Shown here piece by piece: positions 32,847 to 40,819 of a stretch of 64,000 nucleotides of DNA (within the stretch, counting starts at the first letter, position 1; every line of letters begins with the position of its first letter). The stretch spans positions 16,562 to 80,561 of the IMG/VR virus record IMGVR_UViG_3300042154_002686; one strand, given 5' to 3'. A program made the translations under genes and the position numbers. The DNA is from a virus. The notes under the pieces are model-generated. The model had not been told where the DNA came from, searched no databases, and saw nothing but the letters and a program-made list of their open reading frames with translations.

Positions 32847-32879
32847 GTGAACATTTGTTCACCATGAACATTTGTTCAC
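32847..32879 (+). repeat. Tandem GTGAAC-N4-GTTCAC palindromes, set 4
   Basis: GTGAAC-ATTT-GTTCAC and ATGAAC-ATTT-GTTCAC, one base apart, seven bases before the box at 32886. Both have the same ATTT centre. Unlike sets 1-3 they follow a regular terminator. Confidence 0.78.
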
Positions 32880-32959
32880 CCTGCGGGTAGGCAACTTATA
32901 CGACCGAACGCTCATAAGATAAAACTCGCACAAGCCCCCCGCCATGCTACTCTGATGAC

Positions 32960-33208
32960 ATGGAAATTACTCCACGCCAGCAGGGGCACGAAGCCGCCCG
33001 CTTTAACGAAGAAAACGAGCCGTATTTCGGCCCGCAGGATGACGGGTGCTACGGCACTGTCCCGACCGACCGCCCTGCCCGCCGCCCAAGGGTGGCAAAG
33101 CGGCCCCAGACCTTCGTGGAGGACACCACGCACCCGAGGGGCACGAAGGCGTGGTATCTCCTCAATAAGGGCTGGCATGCCGCCCAGCACCGCCCATACT
33201 GGGACTAA
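32960..33208 (+). CDS. Array protein, Pro/Arg-rich (82 aa)
   Basis: MEITPRQQGHEAARFNEENE, an acidic stretch, a basic Pro/Arg middle (TDRPARRPRVAKRPQTFVE) and RGTKAWYLLNKGWHAAQHRP near the end. It lies under the control of palindrome set 4. Probably partly disordered; no known domain. Confidence 0.68.
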   Translation: MEITPRQQGHEAARFNEENEPYFGPQDDGCYGTVPTDRPARRPRVAKRPQTFVEDTTHPRGTKAWYLLNKGWHAAQHRPYWD

Positions 33209-33336
33209 GGGCGAAAGCCCTCCCGAGCCCCAAGGGGGGCTCTTTTTTTTACTACGAGGGTAGGTCGCACGAAGGGTCGAAAAAGAAAATTATGGTGTTG
33301 CATGAACCGATTTTTTAACCACATTCATAGTCGATT

Positions 33337-33531
33337 ATGAAACTCGTATTCCTCATTCAGCAACCGACCGAAGAAGGCGAACCCCTCTTCTGGTCTAACC
33401 TCGATGGCTGGGTCTCCAAGGACTGTGCCGACCGCTTCTCTGGCGAAGAGCAGTTGACCACCCCCTTGCCCGCTGGTGGCATCTGGGACTATACCACGGT
33501 CTGGTCTACTATCGACTTCCCCCAGTCGTAA
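33337..33531 (+). CDS. Array protein (64 aa)
   Basis: MKLVFLIQQPTEEGEPLFWS then NLDGWVSKDCADRFSGEEQ and TPLPAGGIWDYTTVWSTIDF. Beta-rich and Trp-rich, acidic. The promoter carries TTTTTTAACCACATTCATAG. A terminator GAAGCCCC-TTC-GGGGGCTTC follows. No match known. Confidence 0.68.
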   Translation: MKLVFLIQQPTEEGEPLFWSNLDGWVSKDCADRFSGEEQLTTPLPAGGIWDYTTVWSTIDFPQS

Positions 33532-33655
33532 TCAGTCGGAAGCCCCTTCGGGGGCTTCTTTTTTGTCTACGAGGGTAGGTCTCTGATTGCGTAAATTTTG
33601 GCACAGAATGTTCTCGATTTTTGCCAAAGACCTGCGAGTATGTATGCCTTCACCC

Positions 33656-33952
33656 ATGAGCAACCCAACCAAATACCCGAAGTTCCGACTCCTCCTCTCC
33701 AACTCCGACCTGTCCCCTCGGGCGGTCGCCCGCAAGGTCTGTGACCAGATGGCGAACCGCCTCGCTGGGGTCGGACTGGACGACCTGCCCGACACGGCTG
33801 GTCTCTGCAACGAGGTGGACGAGATGGAAAGCACCGTTGCCAACTGGGGCACGGAACGCAACCCCTCGGACGAGCAAATCAAAGCCCTCTACGATTGGGC
33901 GAAGGAGGCGGTCACGAACCTCCTCTATGAGGAAGGCTTCGAAGTGGAGTAA
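33656..33952 (+). CDS. Array protein, acidic helical (98 aa)
   Basis: MSNPTKYPKFRLLLSNSDLS then helices AVARKVCDQMANRLAGVG, TAGLCNEVDEMESTVANWG and EQIKALYDWAKEAVTNLLY. ATG 33656 follows the TATGCCTTCACCC leader. Three-helix bundle-like; function unknown. A GCCCC-TTC-GGGGGC terminator follows. Confidence 0.7.
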   Translation: MSNPTKYPKFRLLLSNSDLSPRAVARKVCDQMANRLAGVGLDDLPDTAGLCNEVDEMESTVANWGTERNPSDEQIKALYDWAKEAVTNLLYEEGFEVE

Positions 33953-34070
33953 CCCCAAACCAGCCCCTTCGGGGGCTTTTTTGTGCCCATCGAGGGTAGG
34001 TCGGACACTGCGTAAAAATCGGCAAAGATTTTTCTGGTTTTGGGGCAAAAGTGTGTTAGTGTGTTGGAGT

Positions 34071-34244
34071 ATGAAATACATCATCCTCAAGAACAGCAAA
34101 GAGTCGGCCCACTTCAACACGCTCGCCCCGTGGGCCGTCTACGACAACGACAACGGCCAGTTGGTCGCCAAGTTCACGACCCTCGCCAAGGCCAAGGCCA
34201 TGGTGAACCAGTGGGCCGTCTACCTCGGGGGCGTGATTGGCTAA
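34071..34244 (+). CDS. Array protein (57 aa)
   Basis: MKYIILKNSKESAHFNTLAP, WAVYDNDNGQLVAKFTTLAK then a helix AKAMVNQWAVYLGG. A beta-beta-alpha arrangement like the small structural domain of this phage but without its DG-AYLY end. Leader TTAGTGTGTTGGAGT directly abuts ATG. Unknown. Confidence 0.68.
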   Translation: MKYIILKNSKESAHFNTLAPWAVYDNDNGQLVAKFTTLAKAKAMVNQWAVYLGGVIG

Positions 34245-34370
34245 CCGCCAGTCAGTCCTTCTCAAAGACCCTCACGGGTCTTTTTTTGTCACCACGGGGA
34301 TAGGTCCGACGGTGCGTAAAATTGGGCAACGATTTTTCTGGTTTCTGGGACAAGGTGTGTTAGTGTCATG

Positions 34371-34385
34371 GAGTCGAAAGACACC
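34371..34385 (+). promoter_or_regulatory. Conserved GAGTCGAAAGACACC leader (five copies)
   Basis: The same 15-base element lies just after the -10 region of five genes, at 34371, 35692, 36074, 37740 and 40620. GTC-GAAA-GAC can form a small tetraloop hairpin. It is followed by an unstructured C/A-rich stretch up to the ATG, with no Shine-Dalgarno. Confidence 0.72.
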
Positions 34386-34407
34386 CAACCCAAACACCCA
34401 CACACAC

Positions 34408-34641
34408 ATGACCACGCAATCGTTCAACCACATGGAAGTCTTCACCTGTCGCATGGCTCTCCGCCTCGCCTCCGAGAGCAAGGGCAAGATGCACCTCACG
34501 AACCCCGTGCTGGTTCGCAGGACTGCCACCCGCCTCCTCACGGCCATCGGGGTGCAGGGCATCACGAACCGCACCCGCTGGGAGACCCTGCACCAGACCT
34601 TCGAGGCGACCTTCGGGGTTCAGATTGACGAGCAGAAGTAA
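34408..34641 (+). CDS. Array paralog family A, copy 1 (77 aa)
   Basis: MTTQSFNHMEVFTCRMALRL, then NPVLVRRTATRLLTAIG and TRWETLHQTFEATFGVQID. It aligns along its length with the products of 35721 and 37777 (pattern F-x-CR-AL-ASE, RPxxxRxTA, W-x-L-x-x-x-FEATFG). The conserved leader precedes it. Helical and basic; function unknown. Confidence 0.72.
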   Translation: MTTQSFNHMEVFTCRMALRLASESKGKMHLTNPVLVRRTATRLLTAIGVQGITNRTRWETLHQTFEATFGVQIDEQK

Positions 34642-34763
34642 GAAGAACGGAGCCCCTGCGGGGGCTCTTTTTTTTGACCCACGGGTTAGGTCAGTTAATT
34701 GACCGAACCGCCATAAAAATAGACCTCGACAAACGGCATGGATTGCCCCATCTTGTTTGAACG

Positions 34764-34961
34764 ATGAACACGCAATACATCAGCAACTACGACCTCTACC
34801 TCATGGCCTTCAATGCGGAGCAGGAGGCGAAGCAGGAACTCGAAAATGCGGAATACGCCTTGAGGGTCTACACCGAGAAGGTTCGCCTCGCCAAGCAGGA
34901 GGTCAATGAGGCTCGGGCTGAACGATGGAAGGCGGAAGCGAGGTTCGTTGCCCACGGATAA
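34764..34961 (+). CDS. Array protein, coiled-coil (65 aa)
   Basis: MNTQYISNYDLYLMAFNAEQ leads into one long charged helix (EAKQELENAEYALRVYTEKV, LAKQEVNEARAERWKAEAR). Heptad-like spacing of Ala/Leu suggests a dimeric coiled coil. Own box (GGTTAGG variant) and terminator GAGAGCC-TTC-GGGCTCTC on either side. Confidence 0.68.
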   Translation: MNTQYISNYDLYLMAFNAEQEAKQELENAEYALRVYTEKVRLAKQEVNEARAERWKAEARFVAHG

Positions 34962-35088
34962 GTGGGTAACCACCAACGAGAGCCTTCGGGCTCTCTTTTT
35001 TTGCCCACGGGGGTAGGACTCTCAATTGACCGAACGCTCGTAAAATAGACCTTGTATTTCGGTCGAACCATGGTAGAGTGATTGAGTA

Positions 35089-35298
35089 ATGAATACCACC
35101 GACCTCCAGACCATGAACAAGAAGGAACTCGAAACCCTCATCGGAACGCTCACCACGCTCCAGCAAGCCCTCGTCTACCAAGGCGAGAAGTGGACGGCAG
35201 TCCACTATACCAAACTCATCATTGCCGAGCAACTCGGATGGGTCAAGGTCGATGCCAAGAACATCGATGGCTGGAAGACGAGCGAGTGGTTCAAGTGA
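35089..35298 (+). CDS. Array protein (69 aa)
   Basis: MNTTDLQTMNKKELETLIGT, a helix through LTTLQQALVYQGEKWTAVHY and a C-terminal IIAEQLGWVKVDAKNIDGWK. The promoter is TTGTAT, 16 nt, TAGAGT, with ATG 11 bases downstream. A terminator GCCCCCC-GAT-GGGGGC follows. Unknown function. Confidence 0.7.
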   Translation: MNTTDLQTMNKKELETLIGTLTTLQQALVYQGEKWTAVHYTKLIIAEQLGWVKVDAKNIDGWKTSEWFK

Positions 35299-35440
35299 GC
35301 CACGAAAGCCACGGTCTCGTAATACGGAACGCCCCCCGATGGGGGCTTTCTTTTTGTCTACGAGGGTAGGCATGTTAATTGACCGAACTTTCATAAAGAA
35401 TGTTATTGAAAATTTTAAAAATTGGTCTACATTAGCGTCT

Positions 35441-35575
35441 ATGAAATCCAAGCCCTCCCTCATTCAGATTATGGCTTCCGTCCGCAAGGTCGGGGGTCGC
35501 CCTTCGGTCGCCCTCGCCTCTAAAAAGTCGAAGGCTCGCAATGACCGAACCTCTTGGAAGCGAGACCAAGAGTAA
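35441..35575 (+). CDS. Array paralog family B, copy 1: basic 44-aa protein
   Basis: MKSKPSLIQIMASVRKVGGR then SVALASKKSKARNDRTSWKR. About half of the residues match the 44833 product (IMxSVRKVGGR, KKxKxR, R-x-x-WK). It is very basic (pI clearly high), compatible with nucleic-acid binding. Own cassette with GGAGGC-TAC-GGCCTCC terminator. Confidence 0.7.
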   Translation: MKSKPSLIQIMASVRKVGGRPSVALASKKSKARNDRTSWKRDQE

Positions 35576-35720
35576 TCCCAATCGGGAGGCTACGGCCTCC
35601 CTTTTTTGTGCCCCGTGGGGGTAGGCCGTTGGGTGCGTAAAAATCGGCAGTCTTTTTTCTGGTATTTGGTCGGGGATGTGGTAGTGTCATGGAGTCGAAA
35701 GACACCAAACACCAAAACAT

Positions 35721-35954
35721 ATGCACCCCGCCCCCCAAGACTGCAACCCGCCCGAACTGTTCCTCTACTCCGCCACTCGGACTTACCTCCGCTTGGAAGC
35801 GAATACGGACGGTCGAATGAAGATGAGCAAAGCGGCTCGTCCGAACGCCCTGCTCCTGCTCGAAGTTCACGCTGGCGTGAAACTCGGGAAGCGAGTCAGC
35901 CCGAAGGAACTCTACGAAAAGTTCAACGAAGCCTTCGGCAAATACCTTCCGTAA
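35721..35954 (+). CDS. Array paralog family A, copy 2 (77 aa)
   Basis: MHPAPQDCNPPELFLYSATR, MKMSKAARPNALLLLEVHAG and SPKELYEKFNEAFGKYL. Same layout as 34408 and 37777, including the FxxAFG-type end. Preceded by the conserved GAGTCGAAAGACACC leader at 35692. Function unknown. Confidence 0.72.
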   Translation: MHPAPQDCNPPELFLYSATRTYLRLEANTDGRMKMSKAARPNALLLLEVHAGVKLGKRVSPKELYEKFNEAFGKYLP

Positions 35955-36104
35955 GGAAGGGGCGAAGGGAGACCCCACGGGGTCTCTTTTTTTGCCCACG
36001 GGTAGGCATGTTATATGACCGAACGCTCGTAAAGATTTTTCTGGTATTCTGGGAGAACTGTGGTAGTGTAGTGGAGTCGAAAGACACCAAACCCAAAAAA
36101 ACAA

Positions 36105-36287
36105 ATGAGCCCGTCCACCCAAGCAATCGTCAATCAGTTCAACGCCCTTGCGGAAAAGCACCCCGAAGAGGCAAGAATGGTTCGCTTCCGCAACCACCTC
36201 CTTGCCCCCCGAATGGATGCCTCCGATGGGGTCATCAAAGGCTTCTGGCTGATGATGGTCACCGAACTCCGACAGGCGGTCAAGTAA
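36105..36287 (+). CDS. Array protein, helical (60 aa)
   Basis: MSPSTQAIVNQFNALAEKHP, EEARMVRFRNHLLAPRMDA and VIKGFWLMMVTELRQAVK. It carries the conserved leader (36074) but not the family A sequence, so leader and ORF can recombine independently. Terminator CTCACCTCTACGGGGGTGGG identical to that at 32037. Confidence 0.68.
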   Translation: MSPSTQAIVNQFNALAEKHPEEARMVRFRNHLLAPRMDASDGVIKGFWLMMVTELRQAVK

Positions 36288-36400
36288 ACCAGACAGGGCT
36301 CACCTCTACGGGGGTGGGCTCTTTTATTTGATGCGGGGGTAGGTATGTGAAGGGCTCAAATAGTGCTTTACTTTGGACGAAGAACTGTCATCTTACTTCT

Positions 36401-36691
36401 ATGGCAACCACCACTACCCCCATCTGGGACAAACTCATCGCAACTGCGGATTACAAGCGAGTCCGTGAAAAGACCCACGGCCTCGTCCATGAGGTCTTTA
36501 TGACCGCCCACGGTTGGGCTGAAGCCCGTGGTGCTACTCATACCCTTTACTGTGGCGAGGGCAACGGTCGGGGCATCCGACCCGCCAAACTTGGCAAAAC
36601 CTTCATGTGGGTCGGGGTGGACGAGACCCCCACGGTGGACGGCACGGACTCCCGCATCGTTTGGGAGAAGTGGGATATCAAGCACCTCTAA
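36401..36691 (+). CDS. Array protein (96 aa)
   Basis: MATTTTPIWDKLIATADYKR, a helix HEVFMTAHGWAEARGATH, then beta strands TLYCGEGNGRGIRPAKLG, TFMWVGVDETPTVD, SRIVWEKWDIKHL. A compact alpha/beta protein. No terminator hairpin is obvious before the next box at 36709. Not recognised. Confidence 0.7.
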   Translation: MATTTTPIWDKLIATADYKRVREKTHGLVHEVFMTAHGWAEARGATHTLYCGEGNGRGIRPAKLGKTFMWVGVDETPTVDGTDSRIVWEKWDIKHL

Positions 36692-36784
36692 CGAGGGCTT
36701 GCCCCACGGGTAGGTCTGTGGGTGGCTAAAATTAGACAAAGAATTTTCTTGTAAAAACCCCAAAACTACCCATGATGATAGTCG

Positions 36785-36982
36785 ATGATTACAAAACGCA
36801 TCACGATTAAAAACCGAGCCACCACGGCTTTCAAGGCCAACGGCATTATGGACAATCTCTTCGACACCCTTACGGGTATTGAGGGGATGACTAATAAGGA
36901 GAGGGCTGACCTGCTTCGGCAGGTCGCCACCCTTGCCGAAAATTGGGCGAACGAGGTCGAAGAGATGCCCGAAGACAAGTAA
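36785..36982 (+). CDS. Array protein, acidic helical (65 aa)
   Basis: MITKRITIKNRATTAFKANG then GIMDNLFDTLTGIEGMTNKE, RADLLRQVATLAENWANEVE and EMPEDK. A basic head and acidic tail. A hairpin GAGCCC-ACAG-style terminator (GGGCTCACAGGGAAACCTGTGGGCTC) ends the cassette. Confidence 0.68.
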   Translation: MITKRITIKNRATTAFKANGIMDNLFDTLTGIEGMTNKERADLLRQVATLAENWANEVEEMPEDK

Positions 36983-37107
36983 ACCGCAAGGGCTCACAGG
37001 GAAACCTGTGGGCTCTTTTATTTAGTGCAGGGGTAGGTTTCCTTGTGGGTAAATTTCGGCACAGATTGTTATTGTGTTTTGGGAGAAATGCCTCATTGTT
37101 GTCCTTG

Positions 37108-37383
37108 ATGAATAACTACTACCACCTCCGCAACCTGTCGGTCGTCTACCACAACCAGATGCTCGTCCCTCGCACGAACGCCAAGACCGAGGCTACTCGC
37201 CTCGCCCTCCTGTCGGCCATCGATGAGGAAATGAACGCTCTCTTCGACAACCAGACGACCCCCAACATGCAGACCAAGGCCGCAGTCATCCGTGCCTCCA
37301 CCAAGGTTAAGGTTGCCACCCGCCACTTCTTCGAAGCGAAGGATGCGGACGACACCCACGAACCGACCTTCAAAGTCATCTAA
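37108..37383 (+). CDS. Array protein, helical (91 aa)
   Basis: MNNYYHLRNLSVVYHNQMLV, a helix AKTEATRLALLSAIDEEMNA, NMQTKAAVIRASTKVKVATR and an acidic end. Own cassette: TTATTGTGTTTTGGG, then TTGTTGTCC before ATG. Terminator GGGATGCCC-like. No family recognised. Confidence 0.68.
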   Translation: MNNYYHLRNLSVVYHNQMLVPRTNAKTEATRLALLSAIDEEMNALFDNQTTPNMQTKAAVIRASTKVKVATRHFFEAKDADDTHEPTFKVI

Positions 37384-37510
37384 TCAGAAAGGGGTGTCCA
37401 GAAATGGGCATCCCTTCTTTGTGCCCTGCGGGGGTAGGTCTCTCAATTGACCGAAAATAGTCGATTAATTTTCTTGTAAATTGAGCCATGCCATGCACAA
37501 TGACTCTCGT

Positions 37511-37651
37511 ATGATTACTAAAAGCATTGTCGAAACATTCACCGAAGTCCTCGCCATGACGATGGGCTTTGCGGCTCTCGCCCTCCTCTGCGTGGACGCA
37601 ACCCAAGAATACCAGAGGCGTAAGCGGTTGAAGGGACGCAAGGGGCTTTAA
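37511..37651 (+). CDS. Small membrane protein of the array (46 aa)
   Basis: MITKSIVETFTEVLAMTMGF then AALALLCVDATQEYQRRKRL. One membrane helix (residues 8-28) with a strongly basic C-terminal tail (RRKRLKGRKGL), giving C-in topology. The promoter ends GCACAATGACTCTCGT, the same string as before 44833. Possibly acts at the host membrane; unproven. Confidence 0.65.
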   Translation: MITKSIVETFTEVLAMTMGFAALALLCVDATQEYQRRKRLKGRKGL

Positions 37652-37776
37652 GCCCTTTGACCCCGAGGGTAGGCCCGTTGGTGCGTAAAATTAGACAAAG
37701 ATTTTGCTGGTATTTGCCAGAGATTAGTGTAGAGTAGTGGAGTCGAAAGACACCAAACACCAACCCACCCAAACAC

Positions 37777-38031
37777 ATGAGCATCATCCAGATTGACGGC
37801 TTCGAGCAACTCCAAATCTTCGCCTGTTCCCAAGCATTGGACATGGCGAGCAAGCACAAGTTGTTCGTCACCCGCCCCGAAAACATCCGTGGCACAGCCC
37901 TCCATTGGCTTGCCAAGTGTGGCAACCCCCAGAAGCCCCGTGCTTCTTGGAAGACCCTCGCCAAGGAGTTTGAGTTTACCTTCGGGGAACTCATCCAGAT
38001 GAAGAAGGAACGCAAGGAAGCGACCGAGTAA
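37777..38031 (+). CDS. Array paralog family A, copy 3 (84 aa)
   Basis: MSIIQIDGFEQLQIFACSQA, RPENIRGTALHWLAKCG and SWKTLAKEFEFTFGELIQMK. Aligns with 34408 and 35721 and has the same leader (37740). A Lys/Glu extension (KKERKEATE) is unique to this copy. Unknown function. Confidence 0.72.
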   Translation: MSIIQIDGFEQLQIFACSQALDMASKHKLFVTRPENIRGTALHWLAKCGNPQKPRASWKTLAKEFEFTFGELIQMKKERKEATE

Positions 38032-38156
38032 TCGGTCAGCCCTCCACCCGAAAGGGTGTGGGGCTTTTTTGTGCCCCGAGGGTAGGCAGGTTATGATGCC
38101 AATCATTCATAAAATGTTCTTGTATTTTTAGAAAAACAGTCTACTATGTATGGACG

Positions 38157-38402
38157 ATGAACCCAAACACTACTAATCACGAAGACCTCGAACTCCTCCG
38201 CTCGGCTATCCTCCACCAAGCCGACAATTGGGCATGGGCTACCCGCCAATACAATGCGGTCAAGGCTGGCAAGGCGGGGCATGGCGGTGGCTATCCTCTG
38301 GAAGATTGGGAACGCACCCTCCGAGCCGCAGAGGTCGGCCTTGCCGAGGCTGTTGACGCATACGCCAAGGCTTTCAACAAATACGAAGGCCGAGCGGTCT
38401 AA
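38157..38402 (+). CDS. Array protein, Ala-rich helical (81 aa)
   Basis: MNPNTTNHEDLELLRSAILH, QADNWAWATRQYNAVKAGK, a Gly-rich turn (GHGGGYPLEDW) and a helix RTLRAAEVGLAEAVDAYAKA. Resembles small host-interaction proteins only in size. Own promoter (TTGTAT ... CTACTATG) and terminator. Confidence 0.7.
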   Translation: MNPNTTNHEDLELLRSAILHQADNWAWATRQYNAVKAGKAGHGGGYPLEDWERTLRAAEVGLAEAVDAYAKAFNKYEGRAV

Positions 38403-38550
38403 ATCTGGTAATCGCCTCCACCCTGTCGGGTGGGGGCTTTTGCTTGCTACGGGGGTAGGCTTCTTAATTGACCGAACGCTCCATTAAATAATTCATTTTG
38501 GTCTGGTATTCTGACCAGAATAGTCTACTGTGTTGGTCTTCCCACCGCCC

Positions 38551-38928
38551 ATGAATAACATCCTCAACGCCCTCGCCGCCCTCGCCCAAGCCCGCACCGT
38601 CATCCGCACGGCATACGAGCCCAAGGCTATCCACTTCGCCCATGAGGAGTCCTGCCTCCGCAATGTGGTCAAGGCTCACGAAAGCCACATCTCCGCCTGT
38701 GCCAAGGCCAAGGCTGATGCTGGCTACGAGGTCGGCAAGTCCAGCAAATACACCGTCAAGCGTAAGGGTGAGGCTTACGAGAAAGCCATGGCTGACCTTG
38801 ATGACGCTCGGGGGGCTTTCTTCAAGTTCAAGCAGGATGAGGCGTTTGCCCTTCATTGGCTCGCCCCCAAGCCCGCCCTCTCTGGCGACAGCACCCGCAA
38901 CCCCGCTTGGTATTGGGCGGGTCGCTGA
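38551..38928 (+). CDS. Array protein, Ala/Lys-rich helical (125 aa)
   Basis: MNNILNALAALAQARTVIRT, then helices with CLRNVVKAHESHISACAKAK, YTVKRKGEAYEKAMADLDDA and FFKFKQDEAFALHWLAPKP. ATG 38551 follows CTTCCCACCGCCC. A small membrane gene follows 24 bases later without a new box, so the two form a pair. Confidence 0.7.
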   Translation: MNNILNALAALAQARTVIRTAYEPKAIHFAHEESCLRNVVKAHESHISACAKAKADAGYEVGKSSKYTVKRKGEAYEKAMADLDDARGAFFKFKQDEAFALHWLAPKPALSGDSTRNPAWYWAGR

Positions 38929-38952
38929 TGCGACCCCTCAACCCTTACCTCT

Positions 38953-39063
38953 ATGACCATCGACAACGCTGAAATTGAGTTCCTGTTGAGCCTTGTGGCT
39001 CTCATGGCAAAGGGCTTCCTCGCCCTGCTCGTCTTCATTTTCATCATCCTTATGCGGAAGTAA
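38953..39063 (+). CDS. Small membrane protein of the array (36 aa)
   Basis: MTIDNAEIEFLLSLVALMAK then GFLALLVFIFIILMRK. Residues 10-34 are a long hydrophobic helix interrupted by one Lys; acidic N-terminus, basic C-terminus. Co-transcribed with 38551. Size and charge fit small phage inhibitors or lysis-type peptides, but no evidence separates these. Confidence 0.6.
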   Translation: MTIDNAEIEFLLSLVALMAKGFLALLVFIFIILMRK

Positions 39064-39188
39064 TAACACCGCTTAAAGTCTCTAACCAAACAGAGACAAT
39101 GCACGGTAGGCTTGTTAATTGACCGAAGATAGTCGTAAGTATGTATCGAATTTTGGAAAAAACCTGTCAGTCTGTATGTCCTTCACCC

Positions 39189-39413
39189 ATGAACAACCAA
39201 ATCAAAGAGTTCCGAACATTCAAGGTCACCAACATCCGCTGGGACGGAGACGGAGACGACACCAGCCACCTGCCGACCGCCAAAATCGTCAAGGTCGGTT
39301 CTAATGCCGAAATCACGATGGACGAGATTGAGGAGTTCGTTTGCAACATGCTGTCGAACGAAGAGGGTTGGCTTGTGACCAGTTTCCAGATTGAGGAGCG
39401 TTTCCAGAAGTAA
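39189..39413 (+). CDS. Array protein, acidic (74 aa)
   Basis: MNNQIKEFRTFKVTNIRWDG, an acidic loop DGDDTSHLPTAKIVKVGS, then MDEIEEFVCNMLSNEEGWLV and TSFQIEERFQK. Looks like a beta-hairpin plus helix fold. Leader TATGTCCTTCACCC before ATG as in 33656. Terminator GCCCCC-TTC-GGGGGGC. Confidence 0.7.
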   Translation: MNNQIKEFRTFKVTNIRWDGDGDDTSHLPTAKIVKVGSNAEITMDEIEEFVCNMLSNEEGWLVTSFQIEERFQK

Positions 39414-39539
39414 TGACAAACGCCCCCTTCGGGGGGCTTCTTTGTTTAGAACGGGGGTAGGTATTGAAGACTACCAAATTAAGAAAATAGTAATCGACTT
39501 TTTAAAATAACATGTCACTCTGTATGCCTTCCCACTAAT

Positions 39540-39818
39540 ATGTTCCCACGCAATACTGACCCCACCCGTTCCGACCTCATCGACTTCATTCAGACCATTC
39601 CATGCCTCGCAGGTGAGGAGGGTCTAAACGACAGTATTGAGTTCGCTATCCATGCCTTCGCCACGGAAAACTACAACGGACAGTTCTCCAACCTGTATGC
39701 CGTCATCTGTGCCTCCCCTGTCCGTTCCTTCGACACCATCGACAGGGACTGGCTGGAAGCGAACGACCATACGGCTTGCTACATCTACGATAGCATCAAT
39801 TCCGAGTTCGCTTGTTAG
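39540..39818 (+). CDS. Array protein, acidic (92 aa)
   Basis: MFPRNTDPTRSDLIDFIQTI, LAGEEGLNDSIEFAIHAFAT, YNGQFSNLYAVICASPVRSF and WLEANDHTACYIYDSINSEF. Alpha/beta and acidic throughout; DNA-mimic-like charge is possible but not clustered. Promoter TGTCACTCTGTATGCC. Not recognised. Confidence 0.68.
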   Translation: MFPRNTDPTRSDLIDFIQTIPCLAGEEGLNDSIEFAIHAFATENYNGQFSNLYAVICASPVRSFDTIDRDWLEANDHTACYIYDSINSEFAC

Positions 39819-39935
39819 TCCACGCTGGGGGGATGCTTAACGCATCCCTTTGGTGCGGGGGTAGGCTCGGTAATTGACCGAACTTTCATAAAGATTTTGC
39901 TCGGCAAGCGACCATCTTTCTGCATGATACTAAAC

Positions 39936-40466
39936 ATGGAAATCACTCCAATGGGGTTCACCTCCGACAGCGTCTCCCCCGCTGTCCTCACCGCCAACGC
40001 CACCGCCTTCGTGGAGGCTTGCAAGTCCCGCAAGGGTCAGTTCATCAAGTTGGACTACAAGTCCAACCCCGCCCCCAAGTCGGAGTTCAAGGGCACGACC
40101 CTCGAAAAGGTGACCGCTGGCATCTTCCGCACGGGGGTGGACTTCTCCAACCTCACCGCTGTTAAGGAGGCGATTGAGAATAAGGAGCGTGGCGAGGTTC
40201 AGTCCCTCCCCAAGGGTCAGACTTGGGCGGTGTTCCCCTTCGTCATCAAGACGGACAAGGGCGGGGAGTTGCTCCGCATCACGGTTGCCAAGGGTCAGTA
40301 TCCCTCGGTGGTCTACAAGGTCGATGGGGTCGAAGTCTCGAAGGAAAACTTTGAGTCTTACCTGCCCAAGTCCAAGCAGTCCGACCCGAACCGTGAACCC
40401 CTGCTGGTCTTTACCATCAAGTCCGAAAACCTTATCAGCGTGGCGGGCACGGAACTCACCGAATAA
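39936..40466 (+). CDS. Array protein (176 aa)
   Basis: MEITPMGFTSDSVSPAVLTA, VEACKSRKGQFIKLDYKSN, EKVTAGIFRTGVDFSNLTAV and WAVFPFVIKTDKGGELLRIT then VVYKVDGVEVSKENFESYLP. One of the larger array genes, alpha/beta with repeated Lys-rich strands; ends in LISVAGTELTE. It may bind nucleic acid or protein; no family recognised. Confidence 0.72.
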   Translation: MEITPMGFTSDSVSPAVLTANATAFVEACKSRKGQFIKLDYKSNPAPKSEFKGTTLEKVTAGIFRTGVDFSNLTAVKEAIENKERGEVQSLPKGQTWAVFPFVIKTDKGGELLRITVAKGQYPSVVYKVDGVEVSKENFESYLPKSKQSDPNREPLLVFTIKSENLISVAGTELTE

Positions 40467-40657
40467 GGGGTGAGGCAGGGGGGAGGTGGGACTCCCCCCT
40501 GTTAGTGCCTCCCAAAACCCAAGACCCCCCACGGGGTCAAAGGGCGGGGTAGGTTCTGTATGAGATGGAAATAAATGAAAATTGTGTTGAACTGTGAACC
40601 CCAATCTGCATTATCAGTTGAGTCGAAAGACACCAACAAACCAAAAAACACCAAAAC

Positions 40658-40819
40658 ATGACCGACCCCCACGACTACGAATACGACTACGAAAGCGATG
40701 ACGACCGCATGGACAGGGAGGATGCCCAATCCGAAGCCGAAGGCTCGGGCTACTACCGAGATATGCCCGTCCGCAACGAGGATGGCGAAATCATCGACTC
40801 CTCTGGCTGGGGAGTGTAA
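40658..40819 (+). CDS. Highly acidic array protein (53 aa)
   Basis: MTDPHDYEYDYESDDDRMDR then EDAQSEAEGSGYYRDMPVRN and DGEIIDSSGWGV. Over a third of residues are Asp or Glu, clustered in the first half. Such compositions occur in phage DNA-mimic inhibitors, but this is only compositional. Preceded by the conserved leader at 40620. Confidence 0.66.
   Translation: MTDPHDYEYDYESDDDRMDREDAQSEAEGSGYYRDMPVRNEDGEIIDSSGWGV

Noticed and set aside
27228-32879. Tandem palindromes as a CRISPR array
   Set aside because: Only two repeats per site, no spacers of regular length and no cas genes in the window.
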